Shown here: positions 21,243 through 32,400 of the stretch, piece by piece
Layout of the letters: each line of letters begins with the position of its first letter
Position numbering within the stretch: the first letter of the stretch is position 1
Assembly: GCF_000516985.1 (NCBI RefSeq)
Contig: NW_006917095.1
Location: 2,857,077-2,921,076, forward strand
Reading direction: 5' to 3'
Source of the DNA: Pestalotiopsis fici W106-1
Lineage: Eukaryota; Ascomycota; Sordariomycetes; Amphisphaeriales; Sporocadaceae
Length of the DNA: 64,000 nucleotides
The notes under the pieces: model-generated
Database searches by the model: none
Told to the model about the DNA's origin: nothing
Seen by the model: the letters and a program-made list of their open reading frames with translations, nothing else
Position numbers and translations under genes: made by a program

Positions 21243-22833
21243 ATGGGAGCTTCCGTTTCTATCCCGCAAGGAAACTCCGAGTCTGTCCTTGATGGCCCTG
21301 CCTTGACACCGCCGCCAGGGATCATACCCAACTTTGATAATCCGCCCAACTCAAACATAATGGCGCGCGCAATAATGTCAACATGTTTGGCTATTGCTTT
21401 GATTTTCTTCATGATTAGAACATATAGCATCTGGTTCGTGGCAAAGAAGCCTCGGATAAGCGACTGTAGGTTCCTGTTCTTTTTTTTTTTTTTTTTTTTT
21501 TGCGACCGTATTGCGAGTCCTTGTGCTTGTGCTGATGTTGCTCTGAGTAGATGCAATGATTCCAACATTTGTATGTCACCTCAAATAGAACATGAATTTG
21601 TGACCATCCATGCTTATATGCATCATAGATCCTATACGTCGCATTTTTAGCCATCTTCTTTGCCGGGGAAAAGTATGGACACTTTGTTCACCAATATAAT
21701 GTCCGCTTGAAAGACCTGCCACATATACTCTACGTAAGTCCATGGACAAAGTCTGACACATACCAGGGTGCCGTACAAGGAACCAGATCACTAACTCTTT
21801 CCCCGCCGCAGCTTTGGACTTGCATCATCACCCTGTACGCCGTCGAGCTCATGATGATCAAGACGGTGATTCTCCTCGAGTGGCTATACCTCTTTTGTCC
21901 AACGGGGGCCAGAAACTCCTTCTGGTGGACCGCGCACGTGCTCATGGCCGTCAATATCCTCTTCTACCTCGCGGCCATTCTGGCGCTCCATCTCAGCTGC
22001 TTCCCGCACGCGCGCATCTGGGACAAGACGCTGCCCGGCACATGCGTGGATACCCGCGCCCTCGACGTGACTTCGGCGTTTGTCAATGTTATTGTCGACG
22101 TCGGGATCCTGCTCCTACCGCAGCGGGTCATTTGGAAGCTGAAAATGACTAGGAGGAAAAGAATCGGTGTATCTGCCGTATTTGGTCTGGGCATTGTGTA
22201 AGTTGCCAGCCAATTTTTTTTTTCTTTTTTTGGATATTCTCAGAAAGTGCCAAGAGTCTTTTGATCGTGCTGTCAACTAACACTCGGACCTCCCAAACAA
22301 ACAGTGTTATTGGTTTTGCTGGAACTCGTACCGTCTTTACCATTCTTCACGCTGTGAGAAACTCGGAGACGGCTGATTTTACCTGGAACTCATCACTCCA
22401 GACCCTCCTGTTCACCGTCGAGATGACGCTGGGCATTGTCATCTTTTGCCTGCCGGTATGCCCCAAAGCGTTTGCCTCTTTTTCTTCCTCATCACTACGT
22501 CCGTTGAGCTGGTTTGCCAGGTTGAGATCGTCGGCGACGGCGGCAACGGCTGTATTATCCAAAGACGGAACCAGCGACAGCAACAACGCACCAACACGGC
22601 ATTGGCCTCACTCCTCGTGGGCCCCCGTTACCAACAAGAGGAAACCTTCTGCGGTACAGTACGGCGAGACATTTGCTTCGCATGAAGATCATGGCGAATA
22701 CGTGTCAGAGATTTGGCTGAAATCACGCCATGACTCCTTTCAATATTTCCCAGATGAGCAGCATGTAAAGCCACAGTGGGCAAATCTCGATCCCATCAAC
22801 GATGGGAGAGCAAACCATGGGATGACTGCTTAG
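21243..22833 (+). CDS. Fungal rhodopsin-domain (PTH11-like) integral membrane protein
   Basis: Four exons: 21243-21465, 21651-21733, 21812-22197 and 22305-22833 (406 residues). PTH11-like proteins are multi-pass plasma-membrane receptors-in-waiting; ligands are mostly unknown. Membrane helices are visible at ARAIMSTCLAIALIFFMI, around TCIITLYAVELMMIKTVIL, in WWTAHVLMAVNILFYLAAI, in VTSAFVNVIVDVGILLLP, at VFGLGIVVIGFAGTRTVF and near the exon 4 end of the domain. The family hallmark of a cytosolic hydrophilic tail follows. Exon 1 is uncertain: I end it at a GTAGGT donor before a run of 22 T. An alternative donor GTATGT about 105 bases further would keep frame and encode the T run as Phe codons. 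The loop between helices 1 and 2 is shorter than usual in the chosen model, so an exon may be decayed. The intron 4 candidate at 22456 was rejected because the read-through frame fits the family better. Confidence 0.75.
21480..21501. repeat. Run of 22 T inside intron 1 of the rhodopsin-like gene
   Basis: A homopolymer of 22 T lies 14 bases after the chosen exon 1 donor and about 150 bases before the acceptor. It may act as a polypyrimidine tract or be a length-variable site. Confidence 0.9.
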
Positions 22834-22888
22834 CAAAATGTACATGTAGTACTTCTGTGTTATAGTCTGACGATTGAAAAAAGATGAA

Positions 22889-22977
22889 TAGCACTTGTAA
22901 GTTTTGATCTTACGTCCTTCGGATTTCATGAATCTTGGATTATGAGTCCGACGCTCTTCCAACTGGGCTAAAGTGCT
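22889..22977 (-). tRNA. tRNA-Met (anticodon CAU, elongator type) with a 16-nt intron
   Basis: Read on the minus strand from 22977, a full cloverleaf folds. The acceptor stem 22977-22971 with 22896-22890 has seven pairs. The D arm at 22968-22953 contains AGTTGGAA and one mismatch. The anticodon stem pairs TCGGA with TCCGA around loop CTCATAA, giving anticodon CAT. The variable loop has five bases, and the T arm has five perfect pairs (GTAAG with CTTAC) and loop ATCAAAA. The intron at 22940-22925 sits right after position 37, the canonical site for nuclear tRNA introns. The T loop differs from the usual TTCAAAT/TTCGAAT, so a weakly active copy or relic is possible. An initiator tRNA would not normally have this intron. 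Confidence 0.8.
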
Positions 22978-23396
22978 TCTCGTAGGACATCATCCCGCCC
23001 TCTCTTGAAAAGATTTTCGTCAGTTTCATTAGAAAAATAGAGCATGTGCATGATTCTTGCTTACGCATGAGCATATTGGAGGGTGTGATTGTGAGTCAAG
23101 ACAGGGTGACTCAAGAGGGGCTGAGCACCTTTCTGCTGTGCCGTTTGGTAGACAGATTTCCATCCACTGACAAGAGCAGGGTCTATGGTCACGGCATGAC
23201 AATGAGAACAAGTGCAACAAGTCTATCCACGTGAGTAAAAAGTATCCATTTGTGCATTTGAGGGACAACCTTTCTAGCGGGCTGTATCTATTGCCTGTAC
23301 TTTACGCTCATGCCAAATCATTAAACCTGAACTCGCTTGGTTGCAAGTGACTGTCATCATCTGCAGATCGATGCATTGTCAAATTGCACGAAACCT
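22978..23396. other. Short intergenic region between the tRNA and TPT1
   Basis: About 420 bases downstream of the TPT1 stop and upstream of the tRNA gene, on the same strand. Nothing further is recognised. Confidence 0.4.
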
Positions 23397-24489
23397 TTAT
23401 GCAACCTTCTTGACGCCGCCTTTGCGGTTAGCTCTGGCAGCTCCACGTCCAGCGGGACCCTTCTTGCCCATCGGGACTCTAGCCACGACAGAAGGCAAGA
23501 GGTCGGCGACCTTCTGGCCGTCCTTCCACAGCTGGCCGACATTCTGCCTGCGACCACGCGCCTCCTTGACGTACTTCATGGGCACAACACCATCCTCATT
23601 TCCCTCGGTAAGGACGACTCCGTTTGAGCTCAACCACCACTTCATGTCGCCATCCTCGAGACTCTTGGCAACGTCGACAAAGACGAGCACTTCGGCATCG
23701 TTGCGCATGCCGCTAATGACCTTGGACTTTGCATTCTTCTTGGCGGCGTTCTCCTTGTTCTCATCTTCAGCATCGTGAACCTGCCCATTTCCATTGCCAT
23801 CCTCGGGCAAACCGGTGCCAAAGTGAACATGAGTGCGACCCATCTTCTTCAGGCCGCCACTGTTGACGATCTGGGGCCAAAAGGCAAAGTAGGTGCCGTG
23901 AACGACGACATCAGGAATGTTTCCGGCCTCCAAGGTAATGGGCGTGTGCAGACCCTCGCTGTCAAGTTTGATGCTATGTCCTTGATTTGCACGAATGAGC
24001 CAGTCTGCCGGGTTGGTGGAGTCGGGATCATCTGAGCCATCAATGGGCTTCATGCTGAAGCGCTGCTTAGCATTATCGGCAACAGCAGTCTTGATCTCTG
24101 CAAAGGAAGGCTTCAGAGATCTGATTCGTGACCATTGAAGCTGTTCAGAATGGTTAGCACAAGGAGTTTCTTTGTAGAATCATGGTATAAATAAATGAAA
24201 CATCAAATATAATTCTTCAATATCGGAATGGACCTTATGAGATGGAAGAGGGAGGGGGAGGGCGGGAAATAAAACTCACAACTTTGTCGAGACGGGCAAA
24301 GCCCTCACTGTCCAGCTCAACTCCAGCCTCTTCAGCCTTGTGTCTCAGGAGCATGCTGAGTGCCTTGCTAATGTTAAGATCGCGCTTCTGTTGCTCTGAT
24401 CCAGCGCCCTTGCGACCGCCATTCTTGCCCTTGATGGCCAGGGCCTCCATCTGGTCCTGGGTGTCGGCGAAATCCTCGTCGACAGGCAT
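23397..24489 (-). CDS. TPT1: tRNA 2'-phosphotransferase
   Basis: Two exons: 24489-24280 and 24140-23397 (317 residues). The 139-nt intron has a GTGAGT donor and a CAG acceptor and joins DKV/LQWSRIRSLKP in phase 0. Tpt1 removes the 2'-phosphate left at the splice junction by fungal tRNA ligase, using NAD+ and releasing ADP-ribose 1'',2''-cyclic phosphate; it is the last step of tRNA splicing. The family signature LSMLLRHKAEEAG gives the Arg-His pair at 49-50, then RANQGHS (Arg120, His125), HGT at 151-153 and GRTHVHFGTG at 172-179. An acidic, Lys/Asn-rich insert lies at about 181-208. The C-terminus is a basic Gly/Ala/Arg tail with an RGAARANRKGG segment. The start at 24489 was chosen because upstream in-frame residues lack protein character and MPVDEDFADTQ is a sensible start. 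An intron-bearing tRNA gene lies just downstream. Confidence 0.92.
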
Positions 24490-25880
24490 TGTGTGATTGT
24501 AGTAATGGTGCTGACAACGAAAAAACTGCACTGTAGGTTTGCGCAGACTCTTGTCGCCGATTCGTAATGGTTGCGACTTGTTGCTGTGCAAGTGAAATAG
24601 AGAGTTGTAACAAGGTGGGGTGGAAATCCGAGTTGTGACAAAAGCAGTAACGCGCGCCCGTCTCGTTTGAAGGTGAGGAAACGAGCGCAAAGAAAACGAG
24701 ATGAAGCCGCTGCTGGCAGCAAGTTTCGCCAGCTTGAGCTTCGTTTCTTCTCCTTGTGACAAAGGTGTGTTGAAGTTATTTGCCAAGTTGATTGTAGTTG
24801 AACAACTCGCTTGGACAGTTATGAATATTTGGTTCGAGGTTCACGGTGGAGACTGGAGAGGCTTTGAGCCGCGTTTGTAGCTTTGACCTTTGGAGGGGCA
24901 GGGAAAAAAAAAAAAAAAGTATTGGCCGGCCGCCAGGTTTATCTGGTTTATTACGAGGTGCCGAGTCGCCGGCTGCAGCCAATCAGCCCAACTGTCCACC
25001 CCTGTAAGAGGCAGGCAGTTGCAAACAGTTTTTAACCAGCTTGAGCATCATTCATTCATCATTGAGCATCTTCACCTTGTTCTTCTTTTTCTTCTTTTGC
25101 AGCTTCGCCTTTACTCACCTCTACACCGGCTGAGTCACCGATCAACGATCAATCGTGTTACGCCTCTTGGCAGCATTATAGTTCGAGGGGAACAACCAAA
25201 GCGGGTCTAGTTCCAGAAATGATTCATTCTTAATCAGGTTACCCTTACCCAGCGCCATGGAAACAGATCAAGGCACGAATGAAGAATCCATTTTAAACAA
25301 GTATAATATTCATACTTGGCTGTCTGGCCCTTTTCATATCTTCTCATCTTTCATCCCCTCATTCTGCAGACTCGCTCAATTGAGCAAAGTCTTCAAAAGA
25401 GACATCAGCATAACGCTGAGATGAGTCTGCTGCAATAAGTATGCGCTCATACTCCCAAGTCATCGAAATCCTGGTTTGAGGATATGATTTTTGATCGCGC
25501 CACACCACAATGCTCGTTCTATGCCGTTTTGAAAACCTTTCCGAAGCCCTTCGTTGCAAGAATGCCGTCAGCGCCCAGGTTTCCTGCCTCTCCGTCCTTT
25601 TTGTCGGTGTACACAACTACTCGAAATATTATACAAAGAAATGTCAATGGTCGACGACGCTGTACCTAATGAGAGGACAAAGGAAATATTTTCTTTCGCA
25701 AATAGAATGAGGGAATTCTAGACGGAATGATTTATGAAGATGATATGATGAAATAGGGCAGACCGACCGACGGCGCCCTCCAGAAACTCCTTTTGAATGC
25801 ATGAACGTTGGCGTCGTAAGAAATCATCACGACGAGTTTTAGTATGTACACAGTCGCATTGCCATCAATCATACCCATCA
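24490..25880. other. Intergenic region, TPT1 promoter
   Basis: About 1.4 kb between the TPT1 start and the stop of the next minus-strand gene. It holds a run of 15 A at about 24905 and a CT-rich patch at 25075-25100. A short minus-strand frame ending at 25359 finishes with a plausible 34-residue acidic peptide, but nothing supports it as a gene. Confidence 0.4.
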
Positions 25881-28800
25881 TTACCGGTAGCCGGCCGCTT
25901 GCCCCGTTGCCGTACTACTCGTCAGCACGCTTTCACGAAGCCTTCTTTGGAGACTGCTATTGCGACTCGGAAGTCCACTACTTTGGGGCCCAGAAAATGA
26001 TCTCTGTCCACGTTCTTCCGCAAGCTTCTCGGCCAAATTGCTGCTCTCGTAATCTGGTGTGGTCCTGTCCATGTACCGCCGTGTTGCAAGGCTACTGTTT
26101 GTGGTGGGCTGAATACGCGTATTTATAGACGACAAACCTAGTCGCCGCCGCTGCATCGGTGAGGCACTCAGACTAGCCGACTCGATCGAGGCCATTGGGA
26201 TCTGAGGGTTGAACTCTTGAGCTACAGGAGGGCGAGGGCCTGTGAAATCCGTTGCCGTCCGCGAAACTGAACGGATCCGTGGTGAACGATCGTCTTCTTC
26301 GTCGTAAACTGTTCGACGGGTTCGCAGCAGTGAGGATCTACGCCCAGCTTGTTCTTCGGCCTCTTCCGTGCCGCCACGGCGTGTCCTCAATAGTAGCGAA
26401 GACTTGCGCCCATGGCCAGAGATGCCAGAAATGCCAGAGCCGGCTTCCTCTGGCTCTTCGGTTCCGGCCCTACGAGAACGTGGAACCAAGAGCGACGTCC
26501 TTCTGCCTGCAATCTCGGTAGGTGTTACGGGAGTCTGTGAGGAATAACGAGAGCTTGGGCTTGGGACGGCACTGGAAAAGAGCATGCTGCTGCGCCTTTC
26601 TTCGAGTCGTGACATTGCTCTGGGGCTACTAACAGCTGCAGTTACCGGGCTACGGTCTGTCAGAATAGTACTCGAACGTCGTGAAGCGGCGCCGCCTGAA
26701 AACCGGGAAATCATGGGACTGCCGGCGAGCCCAGTTTCCAGGCTCGGCATGGGCACGTCTTGCGGTAGCTTGGCTTGCGGCACGTTTTCACTGAGGGCCA
26801 GGCACAACTCGGTGAGGTTGCGACATATACTCTCAGCTTTTCTTCTCAGCTGCCGGTCCGTGATTGCCGTGCCCCCGACACTGCTCGCAGCACTAGATAT
26901 AGGCCCCGGCTCGCCAATCCTTCCGATCATGGCTGTCAAAGTGATTGCATCAGATGCAGCACCCTCCAAAGCATTGTATATTTCTGGAGGCAGAAGCGCC
27001 TTTGACTTGTTCATGGCGGATTGCAGTAGGGGTGGACATTCCTTGTTGCCATACGACGATGATACCACGCTCACTGCATCTGTTTGCGGCGTGGGATCCC
27101 CGCCGTTGCGTTTAGGCGAAGCAGACATGGTGGTTGCATTCGTTGTAGCGGTAGGAGGCCGCTCTTCCGACGCCCGTGACATGGCTGCTCCAGACGTAGG
27201 TGGTAGTTTTCCAGTGAGTTCGAGTCGCTGAATACGAGATCTGATGTCGTCTATTTCATCCCAGACGGTTGAGGGTGCAGCAGTCGAGTTCGAAGACTCC
27301 GTCTGATGATCACCGACCTGTGCATCTGGCTTTTGAGTATCCATTAATTTTGGGGCTAGTGGTGAGGAGTTGTAAGTTCGGCTAGAACTGTATGTAGAAC
27401 CGACGGGCTGCTTTAGCGATGACATGCGCGAGGGCAGCGCCGCCGATGTACTGTCAGCATTGGACTGTCTTCTCCGGCCATATGAAGAACTTGTTGACTC
27501 TGTCAGAGGCTCTTGGAACGTCAGGGTTCGTGGTGTGATGGGCGAGGCCTTTGAGTTACTGTTCTTGATCTCGGACGTATTTCCACCCGTTAAAGAACTC
27601 CTAAACGTCAGAGCTCGCGCAGGTCTCTCAGCCAGTTGACCCTCTTCACGCGACTTTGATCTTGCGCTCTCCAAATCAGACATACGCCTTGATGCCTGAG
27701 TAGGAGACATGGGCTGATATGGGGGTATTGCTGAGGAAAGCGGGCGTCTATGTGCTGATCGTATGACTCGCGACTGCGCATCTTGTTAGCATTGATCTAT
27801 ATACTATTCATGTCTCACATAGAATCCGCCTAGCGCGCTGTGATCACTGATGGGTATGACAGGAAGTTGATCAACCTCGACGATTATAGCGATCAAGGGT
27901 GCGACGCAAAACGAGACATTCCACTGTCGATCCCAACGCTGGCGCGCCTCGCTAGATCAGGACCGGCTTTGCGCCGGCCCCAGGGGGGAGGGAGGACGCG
28001 TGTAGGTCAGAGACAAAAGCAAAGTGCAATTCCACGCGGGACACAATTACATATCCAATCAAGCAAGGTCTATAAGAATGCGAGAAAGGGGCCATGGCTG
28101 TGCTGAAATGACTTACTGGTGTAGGTTGGGGGTCTGGCTCCTCGCGGGCCATGTTCAAAAATACGTCCCCACTATCGTCAGCATCATGCTGTTCTAATGC
28201 AGAGTCTGGCGGCGTCATTCCGTAGTTTCCGTCGTCTTGTCTGCCTTCCAATGCCTTTAAAGTCCTATCGTGGTGGTCCGAATCGCCAGTTTGGTCGTCG
28301 TGCTTGGTCGGCGAGTATAAGTTTGTATCAATACCTAGGGTTTGTCGATCGCCAGAGGTTCTGAACGAACGAATAGGTGGGATCTTGGTCGAGGCTCCTT
28401 TTGTGACTTTGGCCGGAGCAGGTGCGGCAGATCGTCTACTGTAAGATACTGGTGGTCGTCGTGCTGCTATCGAGCCCTTCTTCGCATGGGTACTTGTTTT
28501 CTGTACAGAATTGGACAATTCTTTCTGGCCCAGAGTCGATTCGACTGTGGCGTTCTCAAGTGATTCCTCTGGGCTTCCAGCCGGTGGAGGATGCGGCTCC
28601 GAGGCAGATGCTCTTCTGCTTGAAGAAGATGCCCGTGGTTGCTGTGGTTGGGCAAGTACAATGGTAGTCGCAGAGTCTGACGCCGACGGACTATCTGAAG
28701 TCTTGGACGGCGAGAAAGAAGAGCCCAGAGAGATGGGTCGCCGTGAATTGACGGGTCGTGTCGCGGATACGGAAGCTGATTTCCGTGGACTAAGAAGTGT

Positions 28801-29427
28801 TGCCGTCCGAGACCTGCCAGAACTCGTATCTGAGGAAGCAGAAGAGGACGCGACAACGTGTTGGAGCGATGCAATAGACGTGGGAGACAATGGCCCTGGT
28901 GAGACAGGACCTCGACGAATGCTGGTGCGTTGGCGATGACCTTGTGGAGAGCCGCGTCGCGTGGAAGCTGGTATGTTGCTTTGTTGAGCCGTCTTTGGCG
29001 GTTGTTGCTGCTGCGATTTTGCTGCTGCTGGTAGATCTGAATCTTGACGAGTGGGATCCGTGCGAGGTGAGACAGGCGAGGGTGGAATGCCTTGGCTTTG
29101 GGTTAGCAGCGACGGATGCGCCAAACTCTGTTTGCGCAGGTCGGCAAAGCGAAAAGTGGGTAATTTGGAAGGGTTATGGCTTTGACGATGGGCATGAAAG
29201 TTATTATTTGTTTTACTGCCGGTAGTGGTGGTGTTTATTTTGTGTTTCTCATCAGGGTGACTGCTGGCAACGGCGGTCGAGGAGGAGAAGTCAATTGACG
29301 AGCGCTGGCGAGGCACGGGTCCGTCGGTGGTTGTGGTCGCGGTAGTCGTGGTAGTATTGGTGGTGAGGGCTGTTGTTGCAGCACCATCGCTAGTGGTAGT
29401 CGTGGTAGTGGGCGTGGTGTCCGCCAT
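25881..29427 (-). CDS. Large Ser/Thr-rich conserved fungal protein of unknown function
   Basis: Two exons: 29427-28117 and 27773-25881 (1067 residues). The intron (28116-27774) is 343 nt, the longest in the window. It has a GTAAGT donor, a GCTAACA branch site and a GCGCAG acceptor, and joins in phase 0. The N-terminus is a Thr-rich run after MADTTP; much of the rest is disordered and rich in Ser, Pro, Thr and Arg with many SP/TP pairs. Two parts look folded: a short coiled-coil-like segment with WDEIDDIRSRIQRLELTGKLPP, and a helical region with PLLQSAMNKSKALLPPEIYN running to RKAESICRNLTELCLALSE. I have seen such proteins in other filamentous ascomycetes, sometimes labelled as cell-wall-anchor-like, but no signal peptide or GPI signal is present. 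I would call it a cytosolic or nuclear scaffold candidate. An upstream ATG at 29535 is in frame but less likely. Confidence 0.82.
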
Positions 29428-32400
29428 GGTCCAGGTCAGGTCCCAACTTTGGGCCAGGGTCAGGCTTGCTTGGTTTGGTGTCTGACTGCTGTCTGCTGTC
29501 GTTTCCTGGGCAAAACAAAAAAAATCACCACCCAAGCATGAATTGCGCCCCCGGTTTGTGTCCCACCACTTCTCAAACGACCAGACCTCGGACGGGTCAG
29601 GGCTTGGCTGTATCCCTCGAAAGGACCCCCCTTATGACAAGTAATAAACTCCGCAGATGTGGGCGTCAGTCAAATTCTGTCTTCGAGAAGCGGTGCCCGA
29701 TGAGAAAGAGGGTCTTCTTCCAGCAAGATCCATGGGCAAGACCGTTGTTGGTCCGGGCATTAAACTGGGATTGAGAAGCTGCAGCTTTTAGAGCTCTTGC
29801 TGCGTTGTGTGCTGTGTGGTTCTTTTTTTTGGTTTTTATCCTTTTGCAGAGGAGGGGAAAAAGACTGGCAGCTGCAGTAGCTCTCGCGTCACTTATCGTT
29901 GGTGTTGCAGAATTGGCGTCGCAACGGACAAAGTCTTTGATTACAACAATAGAAGTACTAAATATGTCGAATCTCTGGAGAGGGAGGGGGGAGAAAAGCA
30001 AACAATTCCCAGCTTGGAAACGTCGAGTTGAGAGAGTCGATCGCATCAAAGAATCCTCCGACCTCCTGGCACGTTAAGTTGCGTTGGGCTTAGAATGAAT
30101 GGAATTGCAAGGGTACCTTTTACCGTTCAATTATGATCGGTTAAGGGTCAAAATGGTCAACACCAGAGATCCAAGCGTCGTGATTAACAGCGTCCCTTTT
30201 CTTTTTTGGTAGACGCGCGCGCCCAAGGAAGGAAAAAAATCTACACCATGACCCGGGTTGGTTAAAGGGTCAACGGCGACCCTCTGGTTCCTACCCAGAA
30301 GCAGCAACGCGTGGAATTCCTACGTGTAGCCCGTCATTTGCCTAATCAAAGCAGTAGACACTGGGAATAGAGACAAGCAAAATGGTTCAGTTTGATAACT
30401 GTTTCTCCTCTGCTCTCTGCTCTCCCTCCCTCACCAAGCCCTCCCCCCAATCCATCTGAATCGAGCCAAATAAGGAACGGGTGATTGACATGCATACAAA
30501 AGGGGAGAGTTGGCAGGACAGGGGCATATGCGGTGACGAGGCACAAATCTGCTCCCGCTGCTTGCTGTGCTTGTTGCCGCCAGTCGAATGCGACTTCAAG
30601 AACTCTCGGCGACGAATCAAGACTAGGTGCATACACCTTGCGTACACACATCACACTGATGACAATATCGACGGACTACCTGTTATCGGTTCTATTTCAT
30701 AGCTTTTGCGTACGTATGCAGCGATGGAAATCACCGTGTATGAATATTATTACTACTATTGTCATGGTCCTCATAAAGGCGGTCGGTGGACATGACCCTA
30801 GATAACCGACAGTACTACGAAGTAGGTTAGTCGACTCTAGAAGCGACCCTGCCAGATTCCCACAGTGTTTCAGTCGTCCATTTCTACGATGCCACATGGG
30901 CGGATAATTGGGCCTTCGTGCGCTGGAGATTCCTAGCTACTGTTGTGGCCCTTGGGGGGTCGACGCGCTTCCGTGCATACGCGACCAGAGCAAGCGCGGT
31001 CTTTGTCCAAAAGAGTCGAACCCGCGAAACAAAGCCGCCAAGCTCAGCTGTTTGACCAGGGCTCATAGTCATTTATGCTATCGCGGAGGGGTCTTGTTGG
31101 TCTTGGACCTTTTCCTGAGGGGGCTTACACTAAAAAACGTCTAGAAACCCGATAGATCCAATATTATTGGCTACTGGGCTATCGCTGTCATTATGATGAA
31201 CGGTTTGTTTAATGCGGCAAAAGCTAAAAGATAGCTGCGCCCACATGTAGATTGCGTAGGTACTGGACACAGTACTGTGAAAAAGATAACCCTGAGTGTC
31301 ATAAATCAATTCTTTGCTATGTAGTGAGGATCAACAGAAGGCGACCATCAAACTACTTCTACTGTGGTATGTAGAATGAGACAACCCTTTCATTGCCAAT
31401 CGACCTATCAGCATTGCAACTTATTTTTCGACGAGTCGGCTTGTGGCCGAACCACATTTATTTAGGTTCACTACAGACAATACTAGGATCCTCCCTCGAA
31501 ATTGTCCTTCGACGGCGTTCTTATTACCTATTTCGTGCCGGCCTTTTTTTCCAATAGGACCGTCGGAAGAATGGGCAAATATTCATTTCTCTTATTACGT
31601 ACAGTATAGCGCGATCCATTTTCAGCGGGTGGACCAGACCATATGGATACCTGGTAGTGTTAGCTAGGAACATTTTTTTTTTTGGCTGCGGCTCTCATCA
31701 AAGTCCCTGGGTAGCGTAGACTAGGTAGAACTTCGTCGCGTCGGTACCTGGCTAGCAATACTGAATACGATGATCGCCAAAGAGACGGGAAAGGGAGGGA
31801 AAAAAATATTTCATGGCCAGGCGCGCTGCGGAAGCTTTTCGGCTCTAGCCTAGCCCTGCTTTGCGATCTCCGATAAGATCTGGGTAGAGCAAATCGGCGA
31901 TGTGATGGAAAGTCTGTTCCCAGCAAGGTTTTCCGGAATCGCATCGTGTGCGCAGGAGCATATCCATCCAGCAACGCGAAAGTGGTACACACGTAACATG
32001 TTCCGGGAGCCGCTGTCATATTGGAGCCTGATGTCAAGAGAGAGAAGAGCGCACTTATGGCCTCCACTGCAAAATTTCATCAAAAGATGACCCGCTACAG
32101 AACAGAGTGCAGCGTACCTAGGTAGCACAGTCAGTGATTGTGTGGGCTTTTCAATTGCCTGCGTTCCTCCGCCCAACCTCTGCAAAATGCGGGGAGCCAC
32201 AGACATAAAGCAACAAGATGTAGCCTCAGACCGTGCAATGGGCGCCATGCACGCATAAAGCCATTGTTTCTCGTGTGCTAATATCTGCCAAAAAAGTATA
32301 ATGCGGCGCCGTTGTCCATTGGCCAATGAAACTCTAAGAGGGGAAAAAAAAAAGAAAAAAGGTTTGAATCACCATGCAAACCAGTTGGCAAATCTGGAGG

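Noticed and set aside
22456..22523. GTATGC...GCCAG candidate intron in the last exon of the rhodopsin-like gene
   Set aside because: Splicing it gives an early stop and loses the family-like tail; reading through fits better.
31005..31025. GGTTCGACTC on the minus strand, like a tRNA B box
   Set aside because: No A box, no acceptor stem and no anticodon arm could be folded around it.
31850..32326. 158-codon minus-strand open frame
   Set aside because: Cys/Arg-rich random-looking sequence with no family features and no splice partners.
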